The notes beneath the pieces were generated by a model. That model was not told where the DNA came from. It saw nothing but the letters and a program-made list of their open reading frames with translations, and did not search any database. From Lenisia limosa (Eukaryota; Breviatea): a stretch of 64,000 nucleotides of DNA. The stretch lies in the NCBI GenBank assembly GCA_001655205.1, contig LPNZ01010610.1, forward strand, positions 21,631 through 85,630, read 5' to 3'. The position numbers and the translations under genes are program-made. Of the stretch, positions 14,601 to 29,900 are shown piece after piece. Each line of letters opens with the position of its first letter. Position 1 is the stretch's first letter.

Positions 14601-17600
14601 AACAAGCTTTATTTTGCCCTCAAAACCACTCCAAATCAAGCTTTATTTGGCCCCAAAACCACTCCATTAATAAGTGAGTGCCTCAACCCAAAATAATAAC
14701 CACACCAAATCAAATGATTATCTACCATACCAAAGGCCGGTCTGTCGCGTTATAGTACTCATTGCTTCCCGAGCCGAAGAGCTCTTTACCAACACTGACA
14801 ATGTACAGTTGGCCTGAGAGACAAAGAAAATAAGAACAAGAACAAGACAATAAATATAAACTTGAGAAAATTTAAACAACTCACCTTCGCAATTGAAAAC
14901 TGGGTAGTAGTGGGAGTTCAAAATAGTACATGAATTAACTAAATTGGTGAGACTTAGTGCTGAAGGTAAAACTTGAAACCAGAAAGCGATACATAAATTC
15001 AAGGTACATGTCAATATTTTATTGCTAGAGAGAAGTCAACGAATTGCACCCCGATACCTGTCGTCATCTGGGCATTACTTAGGACTGCATTGGAGATGTC
15101 ATTACCAACAAACGGCGCATTGTTTGCGTGGACGCCATAGTAGAGGAGTTCTAAATCGTCAGCCATACATTGGTATTAATAGTCACTTGAGTGAATATAT
15201 ATGATAATATAGTATAGTGACGTTTTAATCCAGGTAGTCCCTCCTACTCTTCAATCCGGTCCTGTCAAGAGTCACCATACTTCCGATGTCTAAGCCGGAA
15301 CCTTGTGTGACCTGGTGCGCATTGACCATTGTGTAACCATCAATATCACCAGTCTGCAAAATCAACCACGCAAATATTAAACATTCTCTTTATCAAAATA
15401 CTGACATTGAGGATATAACAGTTTTTGTTGGAAGGGCAGCTTAACCACATAGGTTCTCGACACCAACCCACCTCAATTTTAAGTTCATAATTGGTATGAG
15501 AAGTGTGAGACCAAATCATTCCTCCTGAATTGTAAGGAATTTGAAGATTTCAATAATACTGTGATTAAAAAAATCTACTCAAAGCCACTACAAATAGTTG
15601 CGACAAAACAGGATATGGAAATAGAAGTGAATCCAATCCAACCATAACCGCGGTGGAAGACCACCTTGCCGTTTGTAGTCTTTGTCACCGCTTTCGCATC
15701 GCATGGCAAGCTGTACTACATTGTCACAACCTCAAGATCGGATTGCAATCAAGCTTGATTCTAGTTTCTAAAAGTCTTGCAATTATCGGTAGTCATTTGG
15801 AAACTTAAAAAATTGACAGTAATGAAGCCAAACTCACGGAAGCAGATTTATCTTGACAAGTCATTTTGAACACTGTGCTACTGAAAGTATGTTGGGGCGT
15901 TAATCCAGCCCGATAGATACTTCCATCTAAACCATGAGCAACAAATTAACACAACACGACCAACCAGTGTGAACGAAATAGGACAGGTAATTGTCGCCGT
16001 TTTTAATCCGAACAACGTCAAGAAACGCATTCATCACCCCCTGACAAATGAAACACTTTCAGAGGACCTAGAGTACAAACATCAAATATTATTACGTCAC
16101 AGGAATGCAACCAACCCACCGCAATCGGCATGGGATAACTGACGTAGTAGTTGAAAGTTCCCACACCCAGTGACCCATCATAATTCCGGCCCAATGCATA
16201 CATGCTGTTTGAGTGTCCTAAAATATAAAAACTCAACACGGAGGATGCTTCAACAAAGCTAGTCTGATATATGAGATTACCAACGGTCTGAAATAAAAGA
16301 CCGGCAAAATTTCAACGATTTTATTGAGAAACTCTGTCTTTTATGGAACGTCACCCATTCCCAATTTAAAAGGAGCTGTGAATTATTCTGAAACTTTTTG
16401 CATTTCCTCAAAACCCCACATTTTTAACCTTTCCCCTCCTCCCAAAGAGCCATACTTAAGAAATAGAACGTGGAGGGGTCAATGATGATCAGCTTTTTGA
16501 GGTTGTCGGGGGCTGTATAAGTGGGAGGAAAGTCGGACATCTCCATGAGGCCTGATGGGCCCTAAATTCTGAGCGGTGCCTTCATTCAAGTCAACATTGC
16601 GGTTATCAGCCACCACAAACTTCAGCATAAAAAGGCGATTCACTGTCGGTGGTGGTACCGAAGGTGTACATTTTACCTGGATAACAAAATGAGATGACTC
16701 ATGTGGCATGCAACAAACAGCCAGCCTATACCTACCACTAGAGCATCCGAACACAACCAGGCCATTCTGAAGGAACATTGACGTCATTGAACATGATCCC
16801 GGCACGGGGACCTCCATCTGATTTACGCCCATTGAAGGCGGTCGTGTGGCCGCGGAAGTGATACTTGTCAGCCACCCAGGGAGGGCTAAAAGGCGTCATA
16901 ATCCTGAATTGGAGGGTACATATCTGATAAAAGAGATGATAAGCCTCCTCCAAATCTTCAGAACTAAACGGAGAACAGTTCCACCAAGAAACTCACAGTC
17001 GATTTCATCGGCATAGTAGCGAATTGTGATGGAATTTCCGTCTAAAATGTGACTAATTTAAAATACAGTAGATATATGATTGCTAGGAGCGCTACATCCC
17101 AATAAATAAACGGAACAATCAAGAGTGATTGGTTGTCTGAAGCCAAACCATATCATATGTATATGTCAAATCAAGCAAACCAGAAGTCACCATGAAGAAT
17201 TCGGATGACACAGACAGCTGCGAATCTGGTACAAACTCTAAAGGCTAGAAGTGGATAAATAGACCCCAGGGTAGTCACCTTCAAACAATGCAAAATTTTA
17301 GACTATAATAGAGCAAAAATAACTAAATTATATGATTATGTTATATAAATGATGAAGAAGATGAAGGGATGTTTCTATAGTTTCTGACGGTAGTTTCAGC
17401 ATTAGCTTCCCACCTGCAGCATGAACTTGTCATTGTCCTTCGAGGCAGCCATCTCATCTGTTGACCATCTTCCCGCCAAATTCTTGCCATAAAGATAGGT
17501 TCTCTCATAACTCACACCTGAGAATGGTCAGGTTGTCAGTATCCTTCGCCCGAAAACAATTGTGCTTTTTAGGGGGGGTATACTTTGGTTCGCACTGAAC

Positions 17601-17680
17601 TAACCTAATGACACGTGTAACACGCTGGTAAAAACATAGATGAGTAGGACTAGGAACACCTTGGAGTGACAATTTGCCAT
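5649..17680 (-). CDS. Giant multi-exon membrane protein: long ectodomain, ephrin-rec-like Cys repeats, TRP-like helices
   Basis: The start is ATG at 17680 with a signal peptide (MANCHSKVFLVLLIYVFTSV). More than 30 small exons follow. From about 17500 to 9900 the ectodomain is built of beta-rich repeat segments with few cysteines, including Ig/filamin-like pieces such as DTVVTITVEP near 10450 and PEHIVSGKVMPTITVFV near 10700. From about 9740 to 8650 come cysteine-rich ephrin-receptor-like segments (VCVQCPINTYSSELDSTEC; CEDGYEGNLCALCQAGWY). From about 8590 to 6280 there are seven or more hydrophobic helices and the family motif LYGQFSINWPPEVDAVLNVF followed by APECSL. An acidic serine-rich cytoplasmic tail (exons near 6000-5649) ends at a gap; the stop codon was not found. 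This architecture is known from large uncharacterised proteins of protists and algae and resembles fungal TRP-like channels. A sensor or channel role is inference only. Confidence 0.75.
6010..6100 (-). repeat. Introner-like intron 3' half, copy A
   Basis: In the coding sense the intron end contains caacagagttgatt, a T run, gtttcataaattttcc and ttttactccccc before the AG acceptor. It matches copies at 7621, 28743 and 29996. Confidence 0.7.
7159..7226. repeat. Two tandem copies of a 34-bp unit across a 5' splice site
   Basis: The copies are 33/34 identical. In the coding (minus) sense each includes ttcgccaagtgagg, the end of the exon reading REKLYRPRVF plus the donor, so the junction is present twice. 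Confidence 0.88.
7621..7704 (-). repeat. Introner-like intron 3' half, copy B
   Basis: Coding sense: ggccaacagagtcgatt, then gtttcataaatactcc, then atttactccccctcag at the acceptor. It belongs to the same family as copies A, C and D, in another intron of the same large gene. Confidence 0.7.
9535..9596. repeat. Near-perfect hairpin in an intron
   Basis: gggataagtcttgac at 9535-9549 is repeated as its exact reverse complement at 9582-9596. The outer flanks (aac and gtt) extend the pairing after one bulged base. It lies within an intron of the large minus-strand gene. Confidence 0.85.
10344..10462. repeat. Nested tandem repeats at an exon-intron border
   Basis: Two exact 25-bp copies (10344-10368, 10369-10393) are followed by two diverged copies of a longer unit encoding TVVTITVEP and TVVTFTVEP in the minus sense. 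Several ATG|gtgggg-type donors result. Confidence 0.8.
12494..12799. repeat. 306-bp element with 12-bp terminal inverted repeats
   Basis: atgtcgttaatt at 12494-12505 pairs exactly with aattaacgacat at 12788-12799. It sits in a long AT-rich intron with no coding exon. A target-site duplication is not clear. Confidence 0.5.
14599..14665. repeat. Two imperfect tandem copies of a 34-bp unit, mid-intron
   Basis: Both copies contain caagctttatttt/tgg and end in caaaaccactcc. They lie inside an intron of the large minus-strand gene, away from its splice sites. Confidence 0.8.
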
Positions 17681-18021
17681 GCTATGGTGGGGCAAACCAA
17701 CAACCAACATTATCAACAACCTAACTTTTTGTGTTCTTCTTTCTTCTTCCACCCATCTAAAAAACACCGTTACCGAAACGTCAAATCATCATCAACAAAA
17801 CAACATTTCAAAATTTATAATCAAAGTTTCTGGGGGTGATATCGTGTTCTCTATCATTTGTGGTTGGCAGAAGGGCACAGACAGAAGAAAAGGCAGATCA
17901 GGGCACAAGCTGGGCAGAGTCAGGTCAAATTTTGGTTTTGGTCAAATTAGCAGAGTAGTAGTAGTAGTAGAGTGTTTTGTTTCAAGTAGTAAGTTGCAAG
18001 CAAGCAAGAAAGAACAACAAA
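17681..18021. promoter_or_regulatory. Divergent spacer between the giant receptor-like gene and the LamG-like gene
   Basis: 341 bases separate two opposite ATG codons that both start signal peptides. A short tagtag microsatellite lies near 17956. No TATA box or other known element could be assigned; a shared promoter is inferred from position. Confidence 0.4.
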
Positions 18022-20753
18022 ATGACGTTCGGCACTCTTCTTGTGCTCCTTTTGGCCCCCCTTGCCCTCTCGTAGGTTAAGAAACTTAAAATCTTTTGAA
18101 AGGAACCGCGGAAAATGGTATTCACATTCCAACATAAAATCATTATTTTGCCTTACTTTTTGATTTACCTTTCCCAGTTCTATCATCCAAGGGCCTAATG
18201 GAGAAGTAGATCTCTGTGGAGGTGGATCTTGTCCCAATATCCCAATTACTGCAACAGAAAGATGTGGGGCGTAATAATTAAATGGAATGAATTGGTTATT
18301 CAATCCTGTGTATCATAAGATGACTTAACTGTGTCTCAATTCAGTAAAGCTGGTAGCATGTGATATATTTCACACTTTTTTTGGTTCCTTTTCCATCCTC
18401 AGTCCCCAGCTGAGTGGGTGTTTTTTTTAGTATTCACCACTAGTATCCACGCTGAGTACACTTAAGCTCATCACGCCGCCGTCCGATACTGACGCCAGTG
18501 TCTCTTTGGACATCACCGATATCCCAAGAACTTCCGACTATTACGTCAAGGTATGTGAATATTGGTGGGAGGATTGGGTGTAAACTATATCAAACATCCG
18601 CATAGTAGTTTTGGTTTATGGAATATATCCTAGTAATCTCGGCTGAAATGCATCATATTGAACAGGGGAAAGTTGGCTGTTTTGGGTGAATCTTAAGTGT
18701 GGTGAGTGCTTCGCCTATCAGATGGACAACACTATCATTCATTTCCTCACTATTTGAATATTCTCCAGCATGACTTTCCAGGCTACTTTTGTTGACCAGC
18801 AAGAGACCCTCCAGTTCCCTCTCAACGGGGCAAGCGATACCCTTGACATTGCTCTTGATACCGAGAGGCTTTGCAACATCCAGGTAAGTGTCTTATTCGC
18901 AGATTCTGTGAGTTAATTGAAGTTGTCATTCCTTGATAGCAGAGATGCCAGTATAATTGTCAGAGAACACACCTTCACCTTTATCCTTCGACAAAATGCG
19001 ACTTCAACTATGACTGAACATCTCAGCTCTGCACGGTGTATGATCTTGACGAGTTCTGTGGTCCCTCACTTCTGTCATCTCCTGTCGAGTCCGAACAAAC
19101 AACTGCATTCAAGGCTCATGGTAACATCACGCGTGTGAGTTACAAGGATGCTTTCACCTGGCCTGTCCCTGGATGGACTGTTGAGGTAAGGCGGTTCAGG
19201 GACATCTTAACTCCCGTGGGGTTGCGGAGATATTGGCATGAACATTATGCTGAGATAAATAGGATGCGGTTGGTTTCGATTTTTCTTCAAAGGCTTTACT
19301 CTCCAGGTCATCTTCACATCGTCTGATACAGCTGAGAGCTACAACGGCTTTCCACTCATCCACTTCTTCTCTGCTGGATCGCCTACAAACAAACACTTCT
19401 TCATCCCTCGCAGAATTGTGGGCTGGGATGGAATAATGTAAATATATAGTAAATATGATATACATGGTAGGTACATAATTACATATGATATCGATATATC
19501 ATGGTATAGTATGATATCGATATATCATGGTATAGTATATATCATATACTAGATATATATGATATACAGACATATATATATATTATGTATAGTATTTCAT
19601 ATTGTTGTAATACTATGGCTTCCCCACGATCCCAAAATAGACTGAATTTCTCGATAAATCCTCGATAAATCCTCGATATATTACCGGTCTTTTTCGGACC
19701 GTAGGGAAGCCTGGCAAACGTCACCATTTCCCTAACACCTTCAGCAAGAGACTCATCTTCAAATTTACACTGCGCCTGGAATAAGTCATTCTGTTGCCGA
19801 TGTCTTCCGTAAGCTTTTCGTTCCATTCTCTGCATAATGGAACGGCGCGTCTTCAGTTATCTTACACATTAGCGATCTTCAATCAGACTTACCATGTTTT
19901 CATCACAATGGACACTGATCGCACTGTAAGCCTGCCAAATGCTACCAATACTTCTGTGTTTTCATTATTTTATTGTTTTGATATGATTCACTTTTCTTCA
20001 ATGACTGCCAACTAATTGTCTCCAATTTATCCTGATCCATTAGTCCCAGGCATTCGTTGATGGCGTGTCTTTCCCCATTACCTTCCCTGGAGACAGCTTC
20101 CAGCAGGAATTAGTGGTATGCAGTATGAGTAATTTTGACGACCACATGACAGTTTACCCATTATTTATTGATAAAGTATGAAATAGAAGTTGATTTGAGA
20201 GGTTCATCCCTTTCCATTGTACTGCTCACGTTGTAGTCGGTCTGTTCGGGCGCGTTCTTCGATTCCGCCGTGGACGAACTGTCAATGTCGCACCTTCTTG
20301 CTGGAGAAGCATCTGTAACTTATGTAAGTTTTTTCCATTTCTGGGAGATTGTCAAACATATGGGATGGGTTATAACAGTACAGTTTTAAACTTCTCTTTT
20401 GCCCAATTTACTCCCCAGACACGCATTTACAACCGAGTGCTGACTGTCGGTGAAATGACTACGCTCCAAAGCACAGGCCCGACTGTCAAGGTAAGCTGCC
20501 GTTATGATTGTGTGTCTTTTTTTGTGCAGTTCAATATGTGAGCGTAACTAGAATAGTTTTGGAGCTAACTCCCAATCCAGACAGGCAATAAGACTATCTT
20601 GAAATCTAACCCTACAGCCCTCAGCATCCTAACCCTACAGCCCTCAGCATCCTAACCCTACAGCCCTCAGCATCCCTGCGGCAAAACCTTCTCTTCGACT
20701 TCAACGTTGGGCGTGGCGTTGGAAATGGGAGCGCTGTAGGAGAACTCGCTTAG
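18022..20753 (+). CDS. Secreted LamG/concanavalin-like protein
   Basis: ATG at 18022 begins a signal peptide (MTFGTLLVLLLAPLALS) that ends at a GT donor. Clear coding exons follow near 18435-18550 (DASVSLDITDIPRTSDYYVK), 18780-18881, 19026-19183 (QLCTVYDLDEFCGPSLLSSP), 19310-19430, 19850-19927, 20041-20114, 20238-20323 and 20419-20490. The last of these carries TRIYNRVLTVGEMTTL, which matches the RIYNRALT signature near the C-terminal edge of LamG-type jelly rolls. The junction from exon 1 to exon 2 does not keep frame in my model, so an exon may be missed there. The end is ambiguous: reading through the 23-bp triplication gives a stop at 20653, while using its last acceptor gives a stop at 20751-20753. 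A long AT-rich intron (19440-19840) carries a small inverted-repeat element. Likely role: extracellular carbohydrate or matrix binding (inference). Confidence 0.6.
19485..19536. repeat. Two tandem copies of a 26-bp AT-rich unit
   Basis: atgatatcgatatatcatgg plus tatagt is repeated exactly, within AT-rich intronic DNA full of atatcatat motifs. Confidence 0.85.
19617..19711. mobile_element. MITE-like element, copy 1
   Basis: 95 bp with 16-bp imperfect terminal inverted repeats (ggcttccccacgatcc and its partner ggaccgtagggaagcc, 14/16). Internal tcgataaatcc repeats are shared in part with the copy at 30664. It lies in an intron of the LamG-like gene. Confidence 0.65.
20607..20675. repeat. Three tandem copies of a 23-bp unit at a 3' splice site
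   Basis: Three exact 23-bp copies. Each contains ctaac (branch-point-like), a C-rich stretch and ctacag, so three potential acceptors follow each other at the 3' end of the LamG-like gene. Reading through them meets a stop at 20653. Confidence 0.92.
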
Positions 20754-20803
20754 GTCGTGTGTTTTTTTTTTGTATTTACAATTGCCCCACCAAAAACAAG
20801 CCT

Positions 20804-20855
20804 TAGAGGGGTCTTATTCCGTATCATAGAGGGGGTCTTATTCCGTATAGAGGGA
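20804..20855. repeat. Short tandem repeat between convergent genes
   Basis: tagaggggtcttattccgta is present twice with a 23-base period, with a partial third copy. It lies between the convergent LamG-like and beta-amylase genes. Confidence 0.85.
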
Positions 20856-20909
20856 GTATGGGGTCACTTGAATATTCACAATGTATTACTGCGTTTGCTA
20901 GACAGCCAG

Positions 20910-23971
<3,062 letters not shown>

Positions 23972-24383
23972 GCTTGTAAATTCAATTTATTAACAACGCT
24001 ATTAGTTGAATTTTCTAATTGTAAAACGTCAACACAACCAAATACTAAACTGATTTTGGGTGCTCTTTCTTCTCTGTTCTTTCTCTCTTTCTCTCTCAAC
24101 TTTATTCACAAACCTCCTACTCCGAGCCATTCCCTTTTTTGCTACTCCTCTGCTCATCTTCATTTGCCTGCTTCCAGTCCTAGTTCCTCTTCCCGATCGC
24201 AGGAGTCAAGCAGGAGTTTATTAGTTTATTCTCTTGTTTTTTTATCCTACTCAAACCCATAAAAACCTCCTCGACTGGAATAGTATTACCCTAGACGTGC
24301 CCTAGACGTGACCTAGAGGTGACCTAAAAACTCTTAGACTCCGAGACAGGAACTGGAGTTTATTTAATCTCAAAACAAGCTCA
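23972..24383. promoter_or_regulatory. Divergent spacer between beta-amylase and a secreted-protein gene
   Basis: 412 bases with a CT-rich tract (24060-24105) and short ccctagacgtg tandem repeats (24289-24327). No coding exon is seen. A shared promoter is inferred from the head-to-head layout. Confidence 0.4.
24289..24327. repeat. Short ccctagacgtg tandem repeat
   Basis: Three to four 11-12-base copies (ccctagacgtg, ccctagacgtg, acctagaggtg, acctaaa) lie just upstream of the ATG at 24384. Confidence 0.75.
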
Positions 24384-26925
24384 ATGACTATTGTTTCAGC
24401 AAACCTCCTCATCCCTCTCCTTGTTCTATTGAGTCTTACAAGCGCATATGTGTAAGAAGATGGATGGATGAATATGGATGTGATGTGCATGTGTAAAAGA
24501 ACAATGCTCTTTGGACTTTGGTCCGCCATAGACATAATTGAGGCTGGGTCTTATTGTTGACAGTGTTTATGCGGGTCCTTCATTGCAGTACTCTTTAATC
24601 TTCTAGGACTTTATCATCAGATCAAATTACGAAGTTGGGGGGGGGGGGGGGNNNNNNNNNNNNNNNNNNNNNNNNNNNNNNNNNNNNNNNNNNNNNNNNN
24701 NNNNNNNNNNNNNNNNNNNNNNNNNAAGCATGTCTGTTCATCTTTGTTTTTTGGCTCTTCGATTGTCTTGATTTTACCGACCAGAATTGACACCCTTGAG
24801 TCGTTGGACATCCGTGTTGACAACCTAGTTGCCCAAAATGCCAATAGTAGGTAGTTTTTTTTTGATAATCAGTTACCCGTCGATAACTTGTTAAAGGATG
24901 TGTTTGTCTGTTCTCATTTCTAATTTCGTAGTTACATCAGGATTTATAGGAAACGTATCCATTGCAGAGGTGAGTCTCTGCAAGTTTCAAAACGGTTTTT
25001 TTTTGGAGAGCATATCAGTCTTATTTTATAGATTGAGGCACTGTTTGCACGGGGTGGTGGGAGGGTATCAGTAAGGTTCGGCAACGCCCGTTGGTTATTT
25101 TGGCAGAATATGTAAACTTATCTACTCCGTAAATTCGTCATAGGAAATACCTGTTATCCTACATTGATAATAATACATAGCGTAATACTACAATGTGGAT
25201 TATATCATATGTCAGTTCAAAATTTGTGTTTATTTGGTAGTTCTGGTTTTGTTTGTTAAAAAATTGTCTGTCTTTTCTTATGTTGAAGGATCTGGGAAAA
25301 AAAAAATCCATTATTCAACAAAAAAAACCATCAGGGCAGTTTACCCAGCACTGCTCTCTTTATGTTTTTAGCTGTGTATTCATCATGTCGTGAAGCTCTT
25401 GATGCCAATAGTAACGAGGAGGCAGCGTACAATATAATCTTTGGGGTATTAAGGGACTGTAGCTTTGCTTGGAAGACCTTATACACCGTTTTATCAACCA
25501 TCCTGAATTCACCATTGCTAGTATTTATTGTATCATCAATATTGAGAATCAGTTAAACAAAGTGACTGTTTAGGACAAAAAATGCCGAGTTCGTTGTCGT
25601 TATGACGAAACGTATGGATACCTGACAAGGTATGGATTGGTTTAGTTACGAATCCCTATTCTTGGACATGAAAATGTTTTGTTTTTTGCGTCATCTCATT
25701 ATACAATCTTATACCTGATTCTTTCCCACTTATTTCCAATAGAGTCGGATTATTTCGTATCATATTCATTCACATTTAATCCCGTCCACAGAATTTTGGC
25801 ACTCACCGGTGGACCCTACGATTACGCACCAAACTTCTGGTCTTTGGGACTCAGATATGGCGGACCTGAAAGTGGGAGAGGAGGGGCCGCCTATGTAAAT
25901 GGAAAAAGGTAGATTGCTCCACATACTATTAGTCAGTCAACAATTTTATCCCGGTTACAATTTTACCAAATTTTATGATACCTCCTTAAAAATAATAATA
26001 AATAAAATTATCAATCACGCAATTTTTTTGACTTCTTGAAAATCAAAAATAGAAATCAATCGCGCCCTTACTATATTTTGTGTGAATGACGTATCAGTGA
26101 ATGTCGACTTTCAAGACGGCTACTACACAATGCCAATCGCAAAAACGGTCCTTCAAATAAATTGTATGTTGGCTCGTTTGTTAACTGTACTGATGGCAAG
26201 ATGGGTTACATAATTTCCCCTATTTCATAAGTGACATTGTTCTCGCGTGTGCCTTATTGTCACCCTATTAGCTCTTCAATTTGGTGCCTATACAATTGCT
26301 TCAACTACCTTACCAGCTGCTGAAATTGTAAGCACCTGTTTTTTTGTCACCTTTTCTCAGCTCTAATGGGATAATAACATCATCACCATCATTTCCCTGA
26401 AACGACGGCTTCGGCCATATCCACACTCTTCTTTATGTTACAAGATGTTTATTGTCTCTTTTTTCTCTTTCAATCTTCATTTGTATGCACTGATCCCCAA
26501 TAGACAACGCCTCTCTTTAGCATGAATGACTTGTCAGTGTACATGGCACAATCGAATAACGGCTACTTCTACAACCCTCAGTACTTCCTTGTTGGTTCCT
26601 ACGGAGCATCGCCTGTCCTGCCTATTACGAACTCAGAGGCGGCAAACTCGAAGCAGCTCTTCCTTGGTGAGGATGGGCTTGTTCAAAGGAGAACTTGTAT
26701 CACTGAATTTTTGAACCCCGAACCCCCGAAGCATCATAGTGTAGGAACTGGTACGTTGAATGGAGACTGTCTCCAAAGGACATCCACATCAACTTACACT
26801 GTGTGTCCTCCACAGGTTGGTGGCTTTTTGTAAAGAATTTGAAATTGTCGGAAAATATTCTGGAATTATTTGGATTATTTTTCTAGGATACAACAACCCT
26901 CATCTCTCTGTGGGCAGCAGAATAA
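24384..26925 (+). CDS. Secreted protein with fibrinogen-related N-terminal part (candidate)
   Basis: ATG at 24384 begins a signal peptide (MTIVSANLLIPLLVLLSLTS). After a gapped intron, exons read IDTLESLDIRVDNLVAQNA (a short coiled-coil-like stalk), VTSGFIGNVSIAE, then SSCREALDANSNEEAAYNI near 25377. The cysteine-containing piece resembles the SCKDTLN to GVYTI region of the fibrinogen-related gene at 59539. An exon near 25574 (CRVRCRYDETYGYL) fits the place of the usual YCDM segment. Further exons read LRYGGPESGRGGAAYVNGKR, VNVDFQDGYYTMPIAKTV, LQFGAYTIASTTLPAAEI and a long exon from 26504 (NDLSVYMAQSNNGYFYNPQY). The final exon reads DTTTLISLWAAE, with a stop at 26923-26925. Extracellular lectin-like binding is inference. 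One splice phase (near 25912) did not close in my model. Confidence 0.55.
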
Positions 26926-26975
26926 TTCTGTTGTCGACCTTTTATTGTATCAAATATATGAATAATATGTATTAT

Positions 26976-29900
26976 TTATGTATGAAACAGATGCGGTTGC
27001 TTCAGTTCATCAAGTGGATGAAAGAAACATGAATTAGAACTATAGAAACCATGACAACAACAATGAAACAACTTATTCTCCTCTTCTCTTGCGCATAATG
27101 GTGGCACTTTGTGACTTGCTAAATCATCAATTGATGGGAAGATGAGAGATAAGAAGACTGCATGAAGATCTTTCCCATCAAACCCCTTCTTCTTCTTCTT
27201 TTTGGCAAGCTTTTTGTAAGCCTCTTCTTCCATTTCTTTGAAAGTTTGAGTCTGACTCTAAGACGAGTGAGATACTTTACACCAGCTACAGAAACAATAG
27301 GAACATGAAAATTGCCACTCCTGTCCCTACCAACCTCGGCTGCAAGTTGATAGACAAAACAGAGTCCAGCTGTATTAAAGCCCATTGTTTCCTGAACGGT
27401 TAGGTGCGATTATCAAGGGGAACAAATTATGAACGCTCTTTAAATATTTCAAAATGGGCGAGTAAGGTCATCCTAGGGGTCCCGACCTTCTCATCTTCCA
27501 GCTTCGATGACGTGGCATCTCCAAGCTGCGCAAGGGCAGTCTGGGTGTCGACACTGCGTGACAAGAGGCGTCCGTGCGCAGTCAGTGAGAAATCTAGGAG
27601 CCGGGCGACAACCTCAACTTGCTTGCCCTGAAGAGTGAAAATATGGCGGTCTATTATCAGGAGCCTGATGCTTAGAGTTACAGATTTAGCCAAATGGATA
27701 TACTCAAGGAGAACCTCCAATTTAACAACTTGCAATAGTTTCATAGAGTTCAAGCTTACTTGATCGACCCATTTCTTCATGAATTGGAAGAGTGTTGAGA
27801 GAAGGTGGAAGGGTAGCACCAGCTAAACAGAGTCAAGAAAGTGATTAGATGTCGTAATAAATTATTCAAGAGGGCCAGCAAAGCTTAGTCTCAGCGTACC
27901 AGGGCAGGTTCGAGCTGAGCAGGCTTGACGCGAGTGATTTCTTTGAGCAAATAGTCAGACGTGTTTTGGCCCATAAGCATGATATTGGCCTCGAACGGAG
28001 CACAAAGCGGCTCCGGCGTCTGATACTGTCAGAGACGTTGAAAGTTGTGACGTGATATAGCAAATACCATCAATCAGCATTCGAAAAGGGTATCTGCCCA
28101 CCTCGCCATTGTCGCGTTGCTTCTGCCTGGCTGCCTGAACCTCCGGAGTTTGCTCTTTCTCCATCAAACGAAGGTCATCATTGTAGGCTGAAGCGTGAGA
28201 TCCATGAATGCTACAATGAAAGATAACTTCGGTGGTCCCACATACCCTCGATTTTCTTCTCTTCCTCAAGGACCAGCTCGATTGCTTCGATGAGAACCTC
28301 TCCGGACCTGATTGCTTCACGTGACATACGCGATCCACGCTGAGGGGGAGGTCAATTGGTTCTCAGAAAGCAGCTTGAATGAATCACCACAACAACAGTA
28401 AAAAGGAAGCAAGGTCTGTTTCAGTCTTTGGCGTAATATATCACAGCCTACCTCTTCCGTCTTTTCGTCACCCTTCTTCTCGTCCAGGCTTTTGTCGAAC
28501 ATTTCTTCGAGTTCTTTTTCTTTTTCTTCCTCAAGGAAAAGCTGGGGGTTGGGGTAAATGAGAATACATTGCAAAACAGGTGGCATACCCCCCAAAAAAA
28601 CCAACCCACCTGGTCGTCGGTTCGACTGAATATCCGAACACTTCGGTCGTTGGAGCATGTGGCCACTCGCTCACCCCGGGCACCCACAGACACGCCCCAC
28701 GCCTCGTCGTGATGCGCTTCAATCGACTGGACTTGCTGAAACTGGGGGGGGGGGTAAAATTGGAAAATGTATGAACAAAAACCCCAAATCAACTGTACTT
28801 TTCTCAATGAGAAACAAAAAAAGTTACTTGTTCAAGTGTTGCACGGTAAGGATTGACCATATTACTATCCCATCATACTGAGTCACAATCCCAGTATTTG
28901 AGCTTGCCGTCCTTTCCGACAGTGAAGCAATAGTGAGACTTGCCGGAGAATTGAACCTAGAGCGTGAATGAACCGCCATTGTAGCCCAGTGATGACCAGT
29001 GAGAATTAGTGATGAGCACAAACAGAAGGTGAGAATTCCCCGAAGCCAACAACAGACGAAAAAGACAAGATAACGAAGAAAATTGGGGAAATGATAGTAT
29101 CCAGATACGATAAATTGATGTGAGGATAATGATGCAATATCCAATGGAAAACCCACGTTCATAACAGCGCCGTCATGAGCCTTGAGTGAACGGTGACAGT
29201 CACCATAGTCCAAACCCCAGATCTTGATGTTCTTGTCTGACGAGGCTGTGACGATAATGGTGCTGTCGTTGGAGATGTCCATGGAGGTCACAGGAAGGCG
29301 ATGGCCGTACAGACTCAAATGGAACTTCAGAGTGTCGGTGTGGTAGATCTTGGGTGGTGAAAACGCATCAATAAATGGTTTTTCATATTAAGGCCCATCT
29401 CTGCAGTGTGGTCAAGCCGCTTCCAACCTTCACGGTGGTGTCAAGTAAAGCAACAGCAATGAACTTGCCATTGGGACTGTAGCGGACAGCGAGAACATCG
29501 TCAGTCATCTCCATCTCACGGATTGGCCGACACGAGAGTACCTGTTGGTCAGATCGATCAGTCTAGGAACAGCATTTTATTATTGCAAATAATGAACCAC
29601 AACATAAAATAAGATAAGAGGAAAAGGGTACGAAAAAAGAGTGGGTGTGATCACACATACCATTTTTTTGTTCTGTTCAAGCATTTCAAAGTTCCAGAAC
29701 TTGATCAGCCTGTCACTACCGCCAGTGACGAATCCCTAAAATGTGAATTGTTCCTTCACAGAGAAATCAATGGGGAGTCAGAAGTTGAGCCACTCTTGCT
29801 TTTTTAACCCAATAACATGCAATTATAAAAATGTTATTAGGGGGTAACATCAAGTGGCCCAGTATCAAGACTACCTTGCAGTCCGCTCGAAGGGCAAGAC

